Shown: positions 45,613-57,030 of the stretch, in pieces
Layout: the number at the start of each line of letters is the position of its first letter
Position numbering within the stretch: position 1 is the first letter of the stretch
Assembly (NCBI GenBank): GCA_016271365.2
Contig: CM028129.1
Location: 1,007,017,501-1,007,081,500, forward strand
From: Neoceratodus forsteri
Taxonomy: Eukaryota > Chordata > Ceratodontiformes > Ceratodontidae
Direction: 5' to 3'
Length of the DNA: 64,000 nucleotides
The notes under the pieces: model-generated
Database searches by the model: none
Seen by the model: the letters and a program-made list of their open reading frames with translations, nothing else
Told to the model about the DNA's origin: nothing
Translations under genes and position numbers: made by a program

Positions 45613-46779
45613 ACTGTGCCAGCACATTGAATGTTCCTGTTTTATCACCTCCACTGACCATTCACTCCCCATGCAGTTGGTATGACAGGACATCGTCAGG
45701 AACAATCACTGTCACTCGTTCACCACCATGCAGTGACCTGCATCCTGCTACAACAGCAATTGCACCAGAGAGGGAAGGCAAAGGAGACTGCAGGACAACC
45801 AGCTCACTATTGCGGTCTCTGTTTCTGTCTCTCTCGGGTGTTGTGGAAGAGCTTCTCTATTACAGCTGAAGCAGGGCACGGATGTGAGACACAGCCTCAG
45901 GACAGGCAGCGATCAGAGACAGAGAGGAAAAAAGCAATTGTGTGCTACATCTTGTGCTCCCAGTTACTGTGTCTCTCCAAATCAACTGTGCCTCCTGATC
46001 ACAGAGCAGCAGAGAGAGAGAGAAAAGGAATTCTGTTTTGCATGACTGGCTCACTGTCACTCACGTTGCCTCTCTCTCTATCATGCTGCGTGCCATAATG
46101 TCCTGCTGTTACTCTCTCTCTATCACACTGCACATCGCACACTCCTCTCTCGGGAGGGGAAGGGAGACACCAGCATACTTGCCATTGAGGGTGGCCAAGA
46201 ATTGCTGTGGCATGTGACTTTTCCACTGCAGCATCTCATCTTCTCTCTGTCTGTCTCGATCTCACCCAACAAACACTGTAGGCATTTCGTATTTTTTTAT
46301 TGCTGTTCGGGATCATAACTCTGCTCCCGCTTCCCCAGTTTCCAATGGCTGCCTTTCTCTTTCTCATTCTGCAGCACACAATGAGTCTCCATGGTACTTT
46401 GCAGGAGTAGCTCTGCAGAACTGTGGATTAAAGAGGAAATTTAATGCACAGCCATGCACAGGGACTCTACCAACTGGGTTGCGCGTTTTTGCCAACCCAT
46501 GTTATAAGAAGTTTTACACTCTTTCAAAATGGCAGAACAATTTTAAAATATTATGAAACATCAAAATAGCTAGATCACTGAATATCAGTTGTAAAGGCAC
46601 TGTAACAAGTAATGCTCAAGCAAACAGAAATAACTGGTTCTTGTCTGAAGCTTTTTCCAGGTTCTGGAAGGGGAGGTAGGGATTAGGGATTGTTAAGTAT
46701 AGTGAGGGATCCATTCAGAAGAAACAACATTACAATGGTAAGCAATTTTTTTCTTCAAACCCCAGGAATCCCTCACTTA

Positions 46780-47822
46780 TGCTCAACAACTGCAGACTCC
46801 ATAGCAGTATCTTTGGAGGCTGGGGTATCCCTTCTGGATGGTATGTAGACAGCAGTGCTTTGTTAAAGTGTGTACTGTTTTCCAAGAACCTGCTTTATAG
46901 ACGTCCTGAAGGAAACACCTCTTGATTCTGCCAGAGAGGCAGAGGTACCCCTTGTGGAGTGGGCCCTAAGGCCTTCAGGTCACAGCTTGCAAGCCCTGCC
47001 ATAACATAACTGTATGAAGGAAACTATCCAATCAAATATGGTTCTCTTGGATACTGGTTTACCTTTCCCAGCTTCACCATAGGTGATGATGAATAACTGA
47101 GAATTAGTGGGTCTTATGTCCTTTGTCTTTCCAAGCAGTAGCTCAGAGCTCTCTTAACTTTGAAGTCTCTGTTCTCCTGAACTGGATTTTGCTGTAAAGA
47201 AAACTGGAAATGTAACTGATTCAGATGAAATTCAGACACCACTTTAGGAAGGAATTTTCTGTTAGTTCTTATGACTATCTTGTCCCTGTCAAATATGATA
47301 TAGTTAGGATCTGTGCAGAGAGTTTGCAGCTCACTCAGCCTCCTGGCAGATGTCAGTACCACCAGGAAAACTGCTCTCCAGGTGATATACTTCAAGGCAG
47401 CAACTGCCATAGGCTTGAAAGGAGCCTCCATCAGCTGGGCAATACACACATTCAGGTCCCATGGAGGGATAGGATCCCTTACTGGAGGGTACAGGTGATT
47501 AAGACCTTTAACAAACTGTTTTTAAAATGGGCTGCAAGGTCACTGAACTGTGTTTGCTGGCTGAAGTGTATGCTGACACTGCTGCCAAATGAAACTTCAG
47601 GGTTGAGATCCTGAGGCCCAGGGACTCTAGATGGACTATGTAATCCAGGACTAAAGGTACATTCGTCCGCAATGGGCTGAGCTGTCTAGAAGAGCACCAA
47701 AGGGAAAATCTTTTCCACTTTGCGGTGTAGGTTTTCCTTGTTGGTTTCCTAGGAACTTTCAGCAGTTCCATAACCTTTTCAGAAAGACTTAATCCAGAGA
47801 ACTCTAGCTCTTCAAGTACCAT
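46780..47822 (-). pseudogene. DIRS-b tyrosine recombinase
   Basis: The N-terminal part (47,822-47,508) includes KPTRKTYTAKWKRFSLWC and LRISTLKFHLAAVSAYTS, an SAM-like core-binding domain. The catalytic part (47,449-47,114) contains VFLVVLTSARRLSELQTL with the first catalytic Arg. The C-terminal portion (about 47,010-46,780, shifted frame) has HSTRGTSASLAES, the H-x-x-R box. DIRS elements integrate with this recombinase in place of a DDE integrase. Frame changes lie between the parts and near 47,110, so no intact enzyme. Confidence 0.82.
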
Positions 47823-48370
47823 GCGCAGACACTCTGAGTTTTCAGATCTGGGATGTTATCCTGCCCTGAAACAATGTCAGCAGATTGTATTCCAGGGGCA
47901 GGTGTGGTAGGATGTCTGCTGGAGAGGGACAGGATCAGAGAGTACCAAATCTGCCTGGCCCAATCTGGAGCTATGAGAATCATTGTTGCTGACACCTTCT
48001 CAGTTTTAGAAGTACCTTCAGCAAATGTGGGAAGGCATACAGAAACTTCCTTGACCAGTAGAGGACCAGAGCGTCCTCTGGGACTGTACCCACCAATGGG
48101 GGTTGGAAGCAAAACAGTGGGAGCTAGTTGTTTCCCTAAGATGCAAACTGGTCTGTCTCTGGTGTTCTCCCCATCTTCTGGACACTGTCACCTGCACCTT
48201 CTAGTTCAGTGTCTATTAGTGATTTCTCTCACTGAGCCTGCTCAGAGAATCTGCCAGCACATCGTCCTTCCCTGGCAGGTGTACTGCCAAAACACTGACC
48301 TCCAGAGAGTATGCTAAGTTCCAGGTCTTCCTCACCTCTGTGCACAGTTTTGAAGCTCTCATTTCTACCT

Positions 48371-49012
48371 GGGTTTTTTTTCAGCTTTCTTTATGCTCCC
48401 ACACACTGGCCCCATAGGACTCCCTCAGGTATGGTCATTCGGTCCAGCCTGTTCCCACTCTGCCTGAGGTTCCTCCAGACTGAATCTCCATCCACAACTG
48501 CCAACCTACCCTGACCCCCTGGCTCTGAGCCCCCCACACTGGAACCACCTACTCCTACTGGTGCTCTATTTACAATCTAGTAGGGGTGGGTGGAGCATGG
48601 AGGAGAGTTGGACACTGGCTAGAAGTGAACCAGCTTTGAGCGTGGGGGCCATCCACTGGATCCACCATCACCTTCCTGGGTGCCAGGGCTTTTTCCTTGT
48701 TCTGGTGTTCCCAGGGGCGTGGATATGCACTGACATCCAGTGCCCAACAGACGCACTCCCACACCTGTGCATAGGATGTCTGCCGACACACATCCTACCC
48801 TGAGTATGCACTGTCACAAGTTGCACTGCTCCCAGTCTCCACTGGGAGCCACTGGAACTGTGGCATGCACCACCCACCCTCCCCAGGAGAGGAGAGCAGT
48901 CCTACAGATGCTCGATCCTACTCCTCCCCTGCTGACCCAAATCTGCTCCCGAACCCAGGTCGCCAGCATAGCACAAGGTGTGGCATCCAGCACCTCAACC
49001 CTCAGCGCCACT
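48371..49012 (-). mobile_element. GC-rich insert in DIRS-b RNase H, A-tailed on the minus strand
   Basis: RNase H homology stops at about 49,012 and resumes at about 48,345. The block between is GC-rich and ends on its left side with T8 (48,371-48,378), an A-tail when read on the minus strand, with CATAAA upstream of it. This looks like a retroposed sequence (SINE or processed transcript). No protein family or tRNA-type promoter boxes were recognised, and no clear target duplication. Confidence 0.5.
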
Positions 49013-49095
49013 GGATAGTGGCATTCCTTCCTATTTATGTAATATATAGTTGTGGTATTGTCTATTCTGACTTGGAGAGACTGACCTCTGATGTG

Positions 49096-49250
49096 GGAGG
49101 AAAATGCCTACATTGCTAGATATAATGGCAGTTAAAATAGAGGAAGTTGTTAATGCAATCGGATCCCTCAAAAAGAAAACAATCACCTGGATATGATAGT
49201 TATTCTGCAAATGTTTTCCATATTTTTTGTGATGTACTTGCCCTAATTTT
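49096..49250 (+). pseudogene. L1-e, segment 1
   Basis: Short plus-strand L1/Tx1 ORF2 piece (VVNAIGSLKKK and NVFHIFCDVL-like words) ending at the 16-bp target duplication of L1-d (TACTTGCCCTAATTTT, 49,235-49,250). It resumes at 62,489. Confidence 0.75.
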
Positions 49251-49794
49251 TTTTTTTATAACTCAAGTTTATTCAACCATCAGCAAAATACAATTAACAT
49301 ACACTCATCTTTATGGTATCTGAAAGAATAAAACTGTGAATACTACATACCAGGTGGCTCATAAAATACCTTCAAGGTCTCTACAGAGGTTAGACACTAT
49401 AAAGCAGTTCTATCTTACTATTTACAAAAAGAAGGGAAAAAGAGAGAGAGAGAGAGAAAACAGTATGAGAAAAAAGTTACAAGAACAGTGATAGCTGTGA
49501 AGAGTGTACATAATCATTATATCAACTGAAGTCTATCATATACTGTATAACATTTTCAATTTCTTTTTCTACATTACTTTAAAAGGAAAAAGTTAAAAAG
49601 ATAAGGAAAAAGAAAGAAAATAGGAGAATAATGATGTAAAGAATGAAAAAGCCCAGCAAGAGATAAGGGAGAACCAGCAGATCAAACCAGTACATCCATA
49701 GATATACACATGCAGAGATGTACCCATCAGGTGTGCCCATGTACCCGACTGTTTACTGCAAAAAAAAGGGGGGGATCCTGATTGACCATCTCTA

Positions 49795-52700
49795 CTAAGG
49801 GGCTACTAGGGTGCGGGGGCGAGCTGCCTCCCAAGCAAACCAAGGATCCCAAACCATTCTGAACTTTTCTTCCTGGATGTGTAGTCTGGCTGTGATGGAT
49901 TCCATATCCATGATCCTGTTAACCCTAGAGATCCATTCTCCCATGGTCGGGGGTTCCTGCTTGAGCCAATGTGCTGTAAGGCACTTCAGTACTGCCACAA
50001 TCAGGGCCAGGGCCAGTTTTCTTTTAGATGGGGGAAAAAGTATTACCATTGGGAAGCCCAGTACCCAGTCTGTGAAAGTGTTTGGTATTTGTTCTGACAA
50101 CACCTCCTGTATTGCTGCTTGTATGTCCCTCCAATAGTGGGCAGTAACCTAACAGCTCCAATAGACATGCCAATGCATACCTACTGAGCCACATACCCCC
50201 GAACAGAGGTTTATGTTGGTGCTACTATGGTGTTGGGTCACCACTGGAACTAAGAAGTACCCAACTAAAATTCTCCAAAAAAATTCTATCCAAGTGGGGG
50301 ATGAGGTGGCCCTCCACCCCAGCCTCAACTTCTTGAGCCACTGCTCATCTGGGATAGTGTCTGAAATCTCCCTCTCCCAGGCGTGTTTTACCGATCTTAA
50401 TGGTAATTGTTCCCCTGGCCCAATCAGTTCATACAGTTGAAAAAACCATCTCACCCTCCCTGCTGTTCCTTGTACCATTGATACAAAGCCCTCCCACACA
50501 TTTGGTGGGCGTATAAGTTCCTTGAGGTTGTTTGGGGTGTTAATAAAATGGCATACCTGCAGATATCTGTGAAAATCTGAGTCTTGCAAACCAAATTGTT
50601 CCTTAAGTTGGGCAAAGGAGAGACAAACCCCGCCCCCCAACATTTGTGAGAAGTGAACCAGACCCCTTAGTTCCCATCTAGCATATGCTCCATCTAGTCA
50701 TGGGGGGAAAGCCCATGTGGTAACGAATCTGGGAAAGAGGACCCAGTATCTCTTCTGAGGTCAACCTTCGTCTGACTCTTTTAAGGATCCACCAGATATG
50801 CTGTGTCCACGGGTTACTGGATAACAGGGAGACTGGAGACAATGGTTGTGAGTAGGCCAAGGAACTCAAGGGAATCCCTGTAGTATCCTGATCTTCCATG
50901 TCCAATCTGCCTGAGGAAGCTCTTCCTGTAAACCAGGTGTAAACCACCTGAAGTTGGCAGGCCAAGTAGTACAAATAAAAGTCAGGCAGACTGAGCCCCC
51001 CCTCCATTCTGTGGAAGGGACAGAATCCACCTGTAGATACGAGGGTGGTGCCCCCCCCCATATAAACCTGGATAGTCCGGATGTTATCCCACACTAAAAT
51101 GTTGGAGAAATTGGTATAGGGAGGTTAGAAAATAAAAACAAGAAGTGGGGAAGCAGGTTCATTTTGATTGAGTCTATTGTCTCTGCAACTGTTAAGGGTA
51201 GCAGGGACCATCTGGCTAGGTCATGTTGTGATATGCCCCATAATTTTTTGTAGTTGAGTTCAAATAATTTGGAGGAGTCCACAGAGATCTGAATGCCCAA
51301 GTAACGAATCTGGTTATTTTTAGCTCATGAAAAGGGAAAGTTCCTATGAAAGCCTTGTGGGATTACATCACTTAGTTTGAGGGCTTCTGATTGGTGTAAT
51401 TTAGTTTATATTCCAACAGTTCTCCAAAGTTCCCCAAGATAGACAACAGACGAGGGACCTGATCCCGGGAACTACCCAAGAAGAAAAGAGAGTCGTCCAC
51501 ATAAAGGGCAACCTTTTGCTCCCTCCCACCTGCCATCACCCCCACTACCTAAGGGTCCTGTCGTACTGCCGCGGCAAGGGGTTCCAAACAGATAGCAAAA
51601 AGCACAGGTAACAGGGGACAACCCTGCCTTGTACCTCTAGATAGGGGGAAACTTCTGGAATTCACCCCATTTACCTTGATTAGGGCCTATGGCTGGGTGT
51701 ATAAATTTTGGAAGATTTTCACAAATTTAGGGCCGAATTGCATCTTCTCCATGGTAGATTTTAGAAATAGCCAATTAACTCGATCAAAGGCCTTTTCAGA
51801 GTCCATGGAGATGGCTAGTTGAAAGTCTGATTTGTGCTGTTGGGAAGTAATTATATTGAGTAGCCTTCTGATGTTATCAGACAGAAATCTCCAGAAAACC
51901 AATTTGGCCCAAATGAATCACCCTCTCTGTAACTCGCAGCAGCCTGTCCACCAAGATGCCAGTAAAGATCTTCATATCCACATTCAAGAGTGAGATAGGC
52001 TAGTAGGAGGAGCAAAACTGAAGGTCCTTGCCCTCCTTGGGAAACACCACTATTTGAGCCTGTCTCCTGGACATGGGAATCTACCCTCCTTCCTGAATGT
52101 GGTGAAAACACTGTAACATAACAGGTAGTAAATCTTTCTGAAAGCATTTATAAAATTCAGATGGTAGACCATCTAGGCCAGGAGATTTCCCGGACTTAAT
52201 TTGTGCAATTTTATTCAAAATTTCTTGGGCTGAGATAGTTCCATCTAGGATGGCCCTATGTTGTGTTTCCAGGAAGGGGAGTATTATGTTGTTTAAAAAG
52301 GATCCCACTTTGGTCTTATAGTTAGACACTGGTTCCTGTCTATACAGGGCTGCATAATAATCAGCAAAAGATGCAGACATGTTTAATGGATCTGAAAACA
52401 CTTCACCGTTCCTCTCTGGAACCTGAATTCGAAGGACTACTCTGAAAAGTGTTTGCTTCCTCAAAGCAAGTGCCAGGAGATGCCCTGCCCTGTTGCCCCC
52501 CTCATAAAACTTCTGTGCTGATTGCCTCAACATACCTTCTGTCTGAGCAGCCATTAAGGACTCTAACATTTTCTTTTTTACTAGCCACAGGGCGTTGTCT
52601 TCAGGATGTAATGTAACTTTGTAGCTGAAATCTGCTTCCTACAACTCCTCCTCTATTTGCTTCTGTGACTTTAAATTGGCCCTTTTTAGCTGGGAGCTAC

Positions 52701-53608
52701 ATTGAATAAAGGTGCCCCTCAGTACTGACTTTAGGGCATCCCACTTATCCAAAGGAGTTGTATCAGTGGGGGAATTAGTCTCCAAAAATTCTTAAATAGC
52801 ATCTGAGATTTTCTGTTTGATTGAGGATTGGTTTAAGAGTCCTATATTTAAACGCCAGGTACTATTTCTGGGGCTGGGGGAGAATACTAGTTTCAGCTAT
52901 ACTGGGGCGTGGTCCAAACATGTCATGGAGAGAATATCACATCTATTCAACTTATTGACCCTCTCCCCTGGACTCAAGAACATATCGATCCTAGAAAAGC
53001 TAGCATGTCTATGTGAGTAAAAAAGTAAAATTTGCTGCTGTAGGGTAGACATGTCTCCAGGCATCGAGGAGGCCCACCTCTCCCAGCAAGCATTTAAGAA
53101 AATTATCTTTGGAGGCCTCCCCCGCTGCAGCCTGAAACCCTCTCCTGTCCCTTTTGGTTGACAGGACTGTATTGAAGTCTCTGCCCAAAACATAGATAGT
53201 GTCAGGGTCTCCTATGATGTTAAGGATTATTTTTTTCAGGAAAGTTCTATTTCCTGATTGATCATTTGGGGCGTATATATTTAGGAAAACACATTTCATG
53301 TTAAAATACATGGCCTGTAATCAGACATACCACCTCCTAGGATTCAGATCTGCTTTTTCCTCCTTAGGAGGGGTATTTTTCCTAACCAATAGTGCAGTTC
53401 CTCTCCAATGGGGATGCTCTGGCCAAGAGGCTGCCTAAACCTCTCCCACCCACATTCTCCACAATTTCACATGCTCTGGTGTGGATAAATGTCTCTCCTG
53501 CAAAAAACCCAGGGACGCCCCTGATTGACCCAACTCCCGGAGCACCCTAGCCCTTTTGATCGAGCTGTTCAAACCTTTAACATTATATGTGATAATCAAT
53601 AAGTCCAT
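49795..53608 (-). pseudogene. L1-d ORF2: endonuclease and reverse transcriptase
   Basis: Starts at the ATG at 53,608 (MDLLIITYNVKGLNSSIKRA). The endonuclease continues with FLQERHLSTPEHVKLW, FLNIYAPNDQSG (53,285) and DFNTVLSTKRDR (53,185). RT: GKSPGLDGLPSEFYKCF (52,190), AISMDSEKAFDRVNWLFLKS (51,790), active site YVDD at 51,492-51,506, RWSLLPLTVAETIDSIKMNL (51,190). The C-terminal region includes NPWTQHIWWILKRVRRRLTS (50,780) and LRLGWRATSSPTWIEFFWRI (50,310). The last frame ends near 49,795. At least six frame breaks, several at homopolymers. Role: target nicking and target-primed reverse transcription. Confidence 0.85.
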
Positions 53609-53997
53609 CAGGTGTCCTTCAGGTGTCTATTTAACCCCTTATTATAGTACGAATAATTCTCCCTTGGACAGACCATCCCACATCTCTTTCCTCCCAACCC
53701 CACACAGCATAATAAACTCTCTCTCCCCCATTACTAAGAATAAACTAAGCATACAAAAGAAACATTGGAACTGTAAAGAGTTCAACTGTGATAACAGTAA
53801 CAGGACTTTAAACTGTGACTTCCAAACATGCCACCATGCCCCAACCTCTATGTGTGGAGGTGGGAAGGTGCGATGACCATTGTTTGCACCCAATCGAGGG
53901 CCAAAATCCCAGGCCCCATCTCTCATGGTGAGTCATATTATCTCCCTAAGCATGGCACCACAAACCTTCAACCCCCCCCCAGCCTTGAATTTTACAT
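53609..53997 (-). other. L1-d inter-ORF region, left part
   Basis: No coding homology. It continues at 60,553 across the Gmr1-like insertion, giving an inter-ORF region of about 1.2 kb. The 5-bp duplication AATAG of the LTR element marks its right end (53,998-54,002). Confidence 0.6.
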
Positions 53998-54002
53998 AAT
54001 AG

Positions 54003-55158
54003 TGTGACACTTGGACAGCTGGTTCTGATTAATCTATGCTTTTTATAATATAAAAATGTAATATTGAGTGTCTCTCATGAGACATACTGAGACAGCCTGT
54101 GGGTTAACACCCCCCCCCCAGGTTTCAGCTAAAAGATAAAAGCCAAGAGATAATTAAAGGCTAGATGAGACCTAAATTAAGGATCTCCTGTTTATCTAGC
54201 TTAATTGTAGCTGCTAGGCTGGAAATCATAAACTTTATGATGTTTAGAGGGAGAATACAGGTTATGTCACTTAGGTGCTACGTCATAAATGCTCTTTGAT
54301 GTTTGTGAAAGAGCAGGATGCTACTCATGGATGAAAGAAAGAACTTGGAAAATTACAGACTTGATTGGGAAGTCATGTGGGGACATGAGTTTTTGCTGAG
54401 ATCACCTTTATTAATTTACCTCCTGCTTGATAAAATATCCTGATTGTATAATTTTTGATAAACAGAGGAGGAGCTGGGTAACATCATGGAGAAGGCAGGC
54501 TCAAGACAGTTGTTTTAATTATGCTGTGACTGTCCTTTAGAGACACACACATTTGGACTCTGAAGCTACAACATCTTTCAACACTGTAAGATTAGAAGAA
54601 TACATTAGATAAGTCTAAGTGTATGGTTGGTAGGAAATTGCACTTTTAAACCTTATTCTTTTAAAGTGAGTGTACGTTTTGTGATATATTGTTCTGTATT
54701 TACATTTTACATTTTTATCTATTTTTAAGTAAACATCTCATTTTAAAGAGACTACTTGGTGTGCCTTTGAAAGTTCTTTTTTTTTGTCAAGTGAAGCATA
54801 TATGGTTAAAGCTGACACTGTGCAAAGCTTACTGGTTTACCAAACTGGAAAGAAGGTAAGAGTTTACCTGAGGTCTTTAATAGAGTGCTTAAGGGTTCAT
54901 TTTGTACACCTGGTTAGGTGCCCATAGGCGAAAGATATCTGCCCCCCCAAAGAGCAGAATTACCTGAGTCTGTACATTGGGTATGCGAGCAAGAGGTTCA
55001 CAGTTTGAATCCCTCCAGAAATTTGAGACCAAAGGTTGATTCAAACCCACAAAACAGACAGGAGGGTTACCCTGTTTCTGCTTCCTGTTCACAAGACTGC
55101 GCTCAGAGGTTGGCACTGTGGAAGCAGAGGACCTGACCTGCTGAGTGGGGTTGTGACA
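54003..55158 (+). repeat. 5' LTR (1,156 bp)
   Basis: TGTGACAC...TTGTGACA. About 790 bp (roughly 54,345-55,136) has no counterpart in the 3' LTR. In the shared first ~340 bp I see roughly 15-20 differences by eye, so the copy is not very recent. The 5' LTR would carry promoter and polyadenylation signals, which I could not place with confidence. Confidence 0.9.
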
Positions 55159-55475
55159 GATTGGTTGGCAGCGGTGTGCATAAGTTTGATATTACAAGCT
55201 TTTATTGTTCAGTGTGTCGGCTTGATACTGTCAGCTCACTTGCAAAGAAAGAAAAAGGCAGTGATTTATTTTTAAAAGGAAACAGGACTATACCACTTGG
55301 CTTACAGTCAAGTTCCTACCTGCTTTATTTTTTTTTTCTAAAGTGCAAGTCAGAGTAGCCGTAGTTAGGGAAGAAGATGGCTTCCAACTACAGCGGGCAC
55401 AATGTAAACTACTTAAAGCAGTTGTGCAGGGACAGAGGAATCAGGTTCAAGGTGAAAGCCTCCAAGTAGAACCTC
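55159..55475 (+). other. Leader with candidate primer-binding site
   Basis: Directly after the LTR is GATTGGTTGGCAGCGGTGTG (55,159-55,178), the expected place of the tRNA primer-binding site. I could not assign the primer tRNA. The following bases up to the first gag homology contain T-rich runs and no clear start codon in the gag frame. Confidence 0.5.
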
Positions 55476-56753
55476 ATGTATGTCCTGATGGTAGCAGATA
55501 CCCAGAGCATCAAGTCACAGACAGTGACTGTAAGGGACCGAACCTTGAATGTGGAAGAGCTAGCATCCAGTGCGTTGTCCAGATCTGATGAGGAGGGCAG
55601 CAGGCCTACTGTCAGTGAAGGGCCACAGCAGCAGGGGAACGTCACCAGTATTCTGGATCCAGAAGTACTCAGGCAGAAAATTGAGTTGTGCAGAATGGAG
55701 CTGGAGTTCCAGAGGGAGAGGGACCATGAACAGCGAGAGGCAGCCTGTGAGGAGCGTGAGTGTCAGTGAGCTGCAAAGGAGAAGAGGGAGCAGGAACACC
55801 AAGAGGCAGAGCGAGAACGCCAAGAGGCAGAGCGAGAATGCTGAGAGGTAGAGTGGGAACAGCGGGAGGCTGACCATGAGGAGTATGAGTGCCAGAGTCA
55901 ACATGAACTAGAGAAGCTGCGACTCCAACCAGCAGCACCAGGGGAGGTAAGTGGCTTGGGTTTAACTGGGACTACAGGACTGGGTTACAAATTGAATTCC
56001 AAATTGATAGCCGAATTCAAAGAGGGGGAGGATATGGATGCCTTTTTAAATTCTTTTTAAAAAGTTTGTATTCAGCCTAAAATTTCTAGAGAGTCCTGGA
56101 GCTTCCAACTAGCCCCACTACTTACCTGGAAAGCTCGGGATGCATTGGGTCAAATGGACAACGAGGACAGTGATGATTACAGCAAACTTAAAGCTGCACT
56201 GTTAAAAAAATCTGAATTAACTTCTGAATCATACAGAGCTAAATTCCATAAGCTCAGGAGAAGCCCTGACATGAGCTACGAGGAGCTAGACATGAAACAA
56301 CGTCAGTTTTTAAAACGTTGGTGGGAAGGAATTGAAGCAAACTCTGTTGGTAAAATTGAAAATGTGATTTTGTTAGAACAGTTTTTCTGTGCATGCCCAG
56401 CCAAGTTAAAAACCTGGCTGGAGGACCGAGATCCCAAAACAGTGTAAGAGGCTGCTGAACTCTCGGACCGCTATGCCAAGAGCAGACCTGCTCTGAGAGC
56501 GAATGGGGTGGGCGTAGCAGTGCAGAAAGGGAAAAGTGTGCCTTCAGGGCAGCTAAAACCCTCACTGCCTTCACCAAAACCAGTTAGTCCCAGGTTTCAG
56601 AGAAAAGATTTATCTGAGAAAAGAAATGAATGTTGGTCGTGTAAAGAAACTAGGCATATTGCCAGACAGTGTCCCAAATGGACGAGCAGTAATACGCAGG
56701 TGGTGCTAAGAAGGAAGTGGGTTGTTTGTGCATCCCTGGAAGCATGCCTGTGA
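55476..56753 (+). pseudogene. Gmr1-like gag: charged N-terminus, SCAN-like capsid, CCHC knuckle
   Basis: A single frame spans the region, with in-frame stops at 55,767, 55,842, 56,058 and 56,445, and the terminal TGA at 56,751-56,753. The N-terminal half is highly charged with repeated REAxxERE-type words (about 55,690-55,925), a likely coiled coil. The segment 56,180-56,500 resembles a SCAN domain: KLKAALLKKSELTSESYRAK, then ILLEQFFCACPAKLKTWLED (compare the LEQFL..LP..L..WV core of SCAN). A zinc knuckle CWSCKETRHIARQC (CX2CX4HX4C) follows at about 56,631-56,672. Gag forms the particle and binds RNA. SCAN domains of vertebrate zinc-finger proteins are thought to derive from Gmr1-like gag. 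Not functional as written. Confidence 0.85.
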
Positions 56754-57030
56754 ACATGAGGGAACACATGCACCCAGTTATGGTGAATGGTGTACAGATG
56801 CAAGGGTTAAGGGACACAGGGGCATCCCTGACATTGGTAATAGGGGATCTGGTACAGCCTGGTCAGCTTATACCCAATAAATACGTCACTGTACAAGGGT
56901 TCACTGGTGAAGAGAAAACATTGCCACTTGCCAGTGTTCTCCTAGACTGGGGTGAAACGGGGAACTGTGCAACAGGTGGCTGTAGCCAAAACCTTAGCAG
57001 TGGATGTGATCCTGGGCAACAATCTCAAAC
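56717..57030 (+). pseudogene. Gmr1-like aspartic protease
   Basis: The frame 56,717-57,058 overlaps the gag end in another frame, as expected for programmed frameshifting or decay. It contains the active-site loop LRDTGASLTLV (about 56,807-56,839; D-T-G). The C-terminal part of the domain (AVAKTLAVDVILGNNLKQG) lies in the next frame, so a frame change near 56,950 breaks it. It would process Gag and Pol. Confidence 0.8.

Larger units (their letters stand above)
45096..46499. other. 1.4 kb without recognisable gene, rich in CT/GA simple sequence
   Basis: Contains a perfect 42-bp hairpin at 45,256-45,297, a (CT)n tract at 45,581-45,612 and many shorter (CT)n or (GA)n runs to 46,260. ORFs here are low-complexity and overlap on both strands, so none is called. 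Confidence 0.6.
46500..49095 (-). mobile_element. DIRS-b, 3' half (RNase H, tyrosine recombinase, 3' end)
   Basis: Minus-strand DIRS element lacking gag and most of RT. RNase H begins near 49,095 with a VRIDNTTTIYYINRKE block, is cut by a GC-rich insert (48,371-49,012), and resumes with SVLAVHLPGKDDVLADSLSR at about 48,300-48,240. RT/RNase H C-terminal sequence (48,112-47,804, ATMILIAPDWARQIWY) follows, then the tyrosine recombinase. The left boundary (about 46,500) is approximate. Orientation and families match DIRS-a, but the preserved halves do not overlap, so these are separate partial copies. Confidence 0.8.

Noticed and set aside
45300..46230. ORFs of 60-150 codons around 45.3-46.2 kb
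   Set aside because: Lie in CT/GA-rich simple sequence on both strands with no domain; not genes.
54996..55018. tRNA B-box-like word (GGTTCACAGTTTGAATCCC) in the 5' LTR
   Set aside because: Box is interrupted, no A box at proper distance and no cloverleaf; treated as chance.
55159..56450. Search for an envelope-like frame in the Gmr1-like element
   Set aside because: None found between RNase H and the 3' LTR (only ~65 bp there) or elsewhere.
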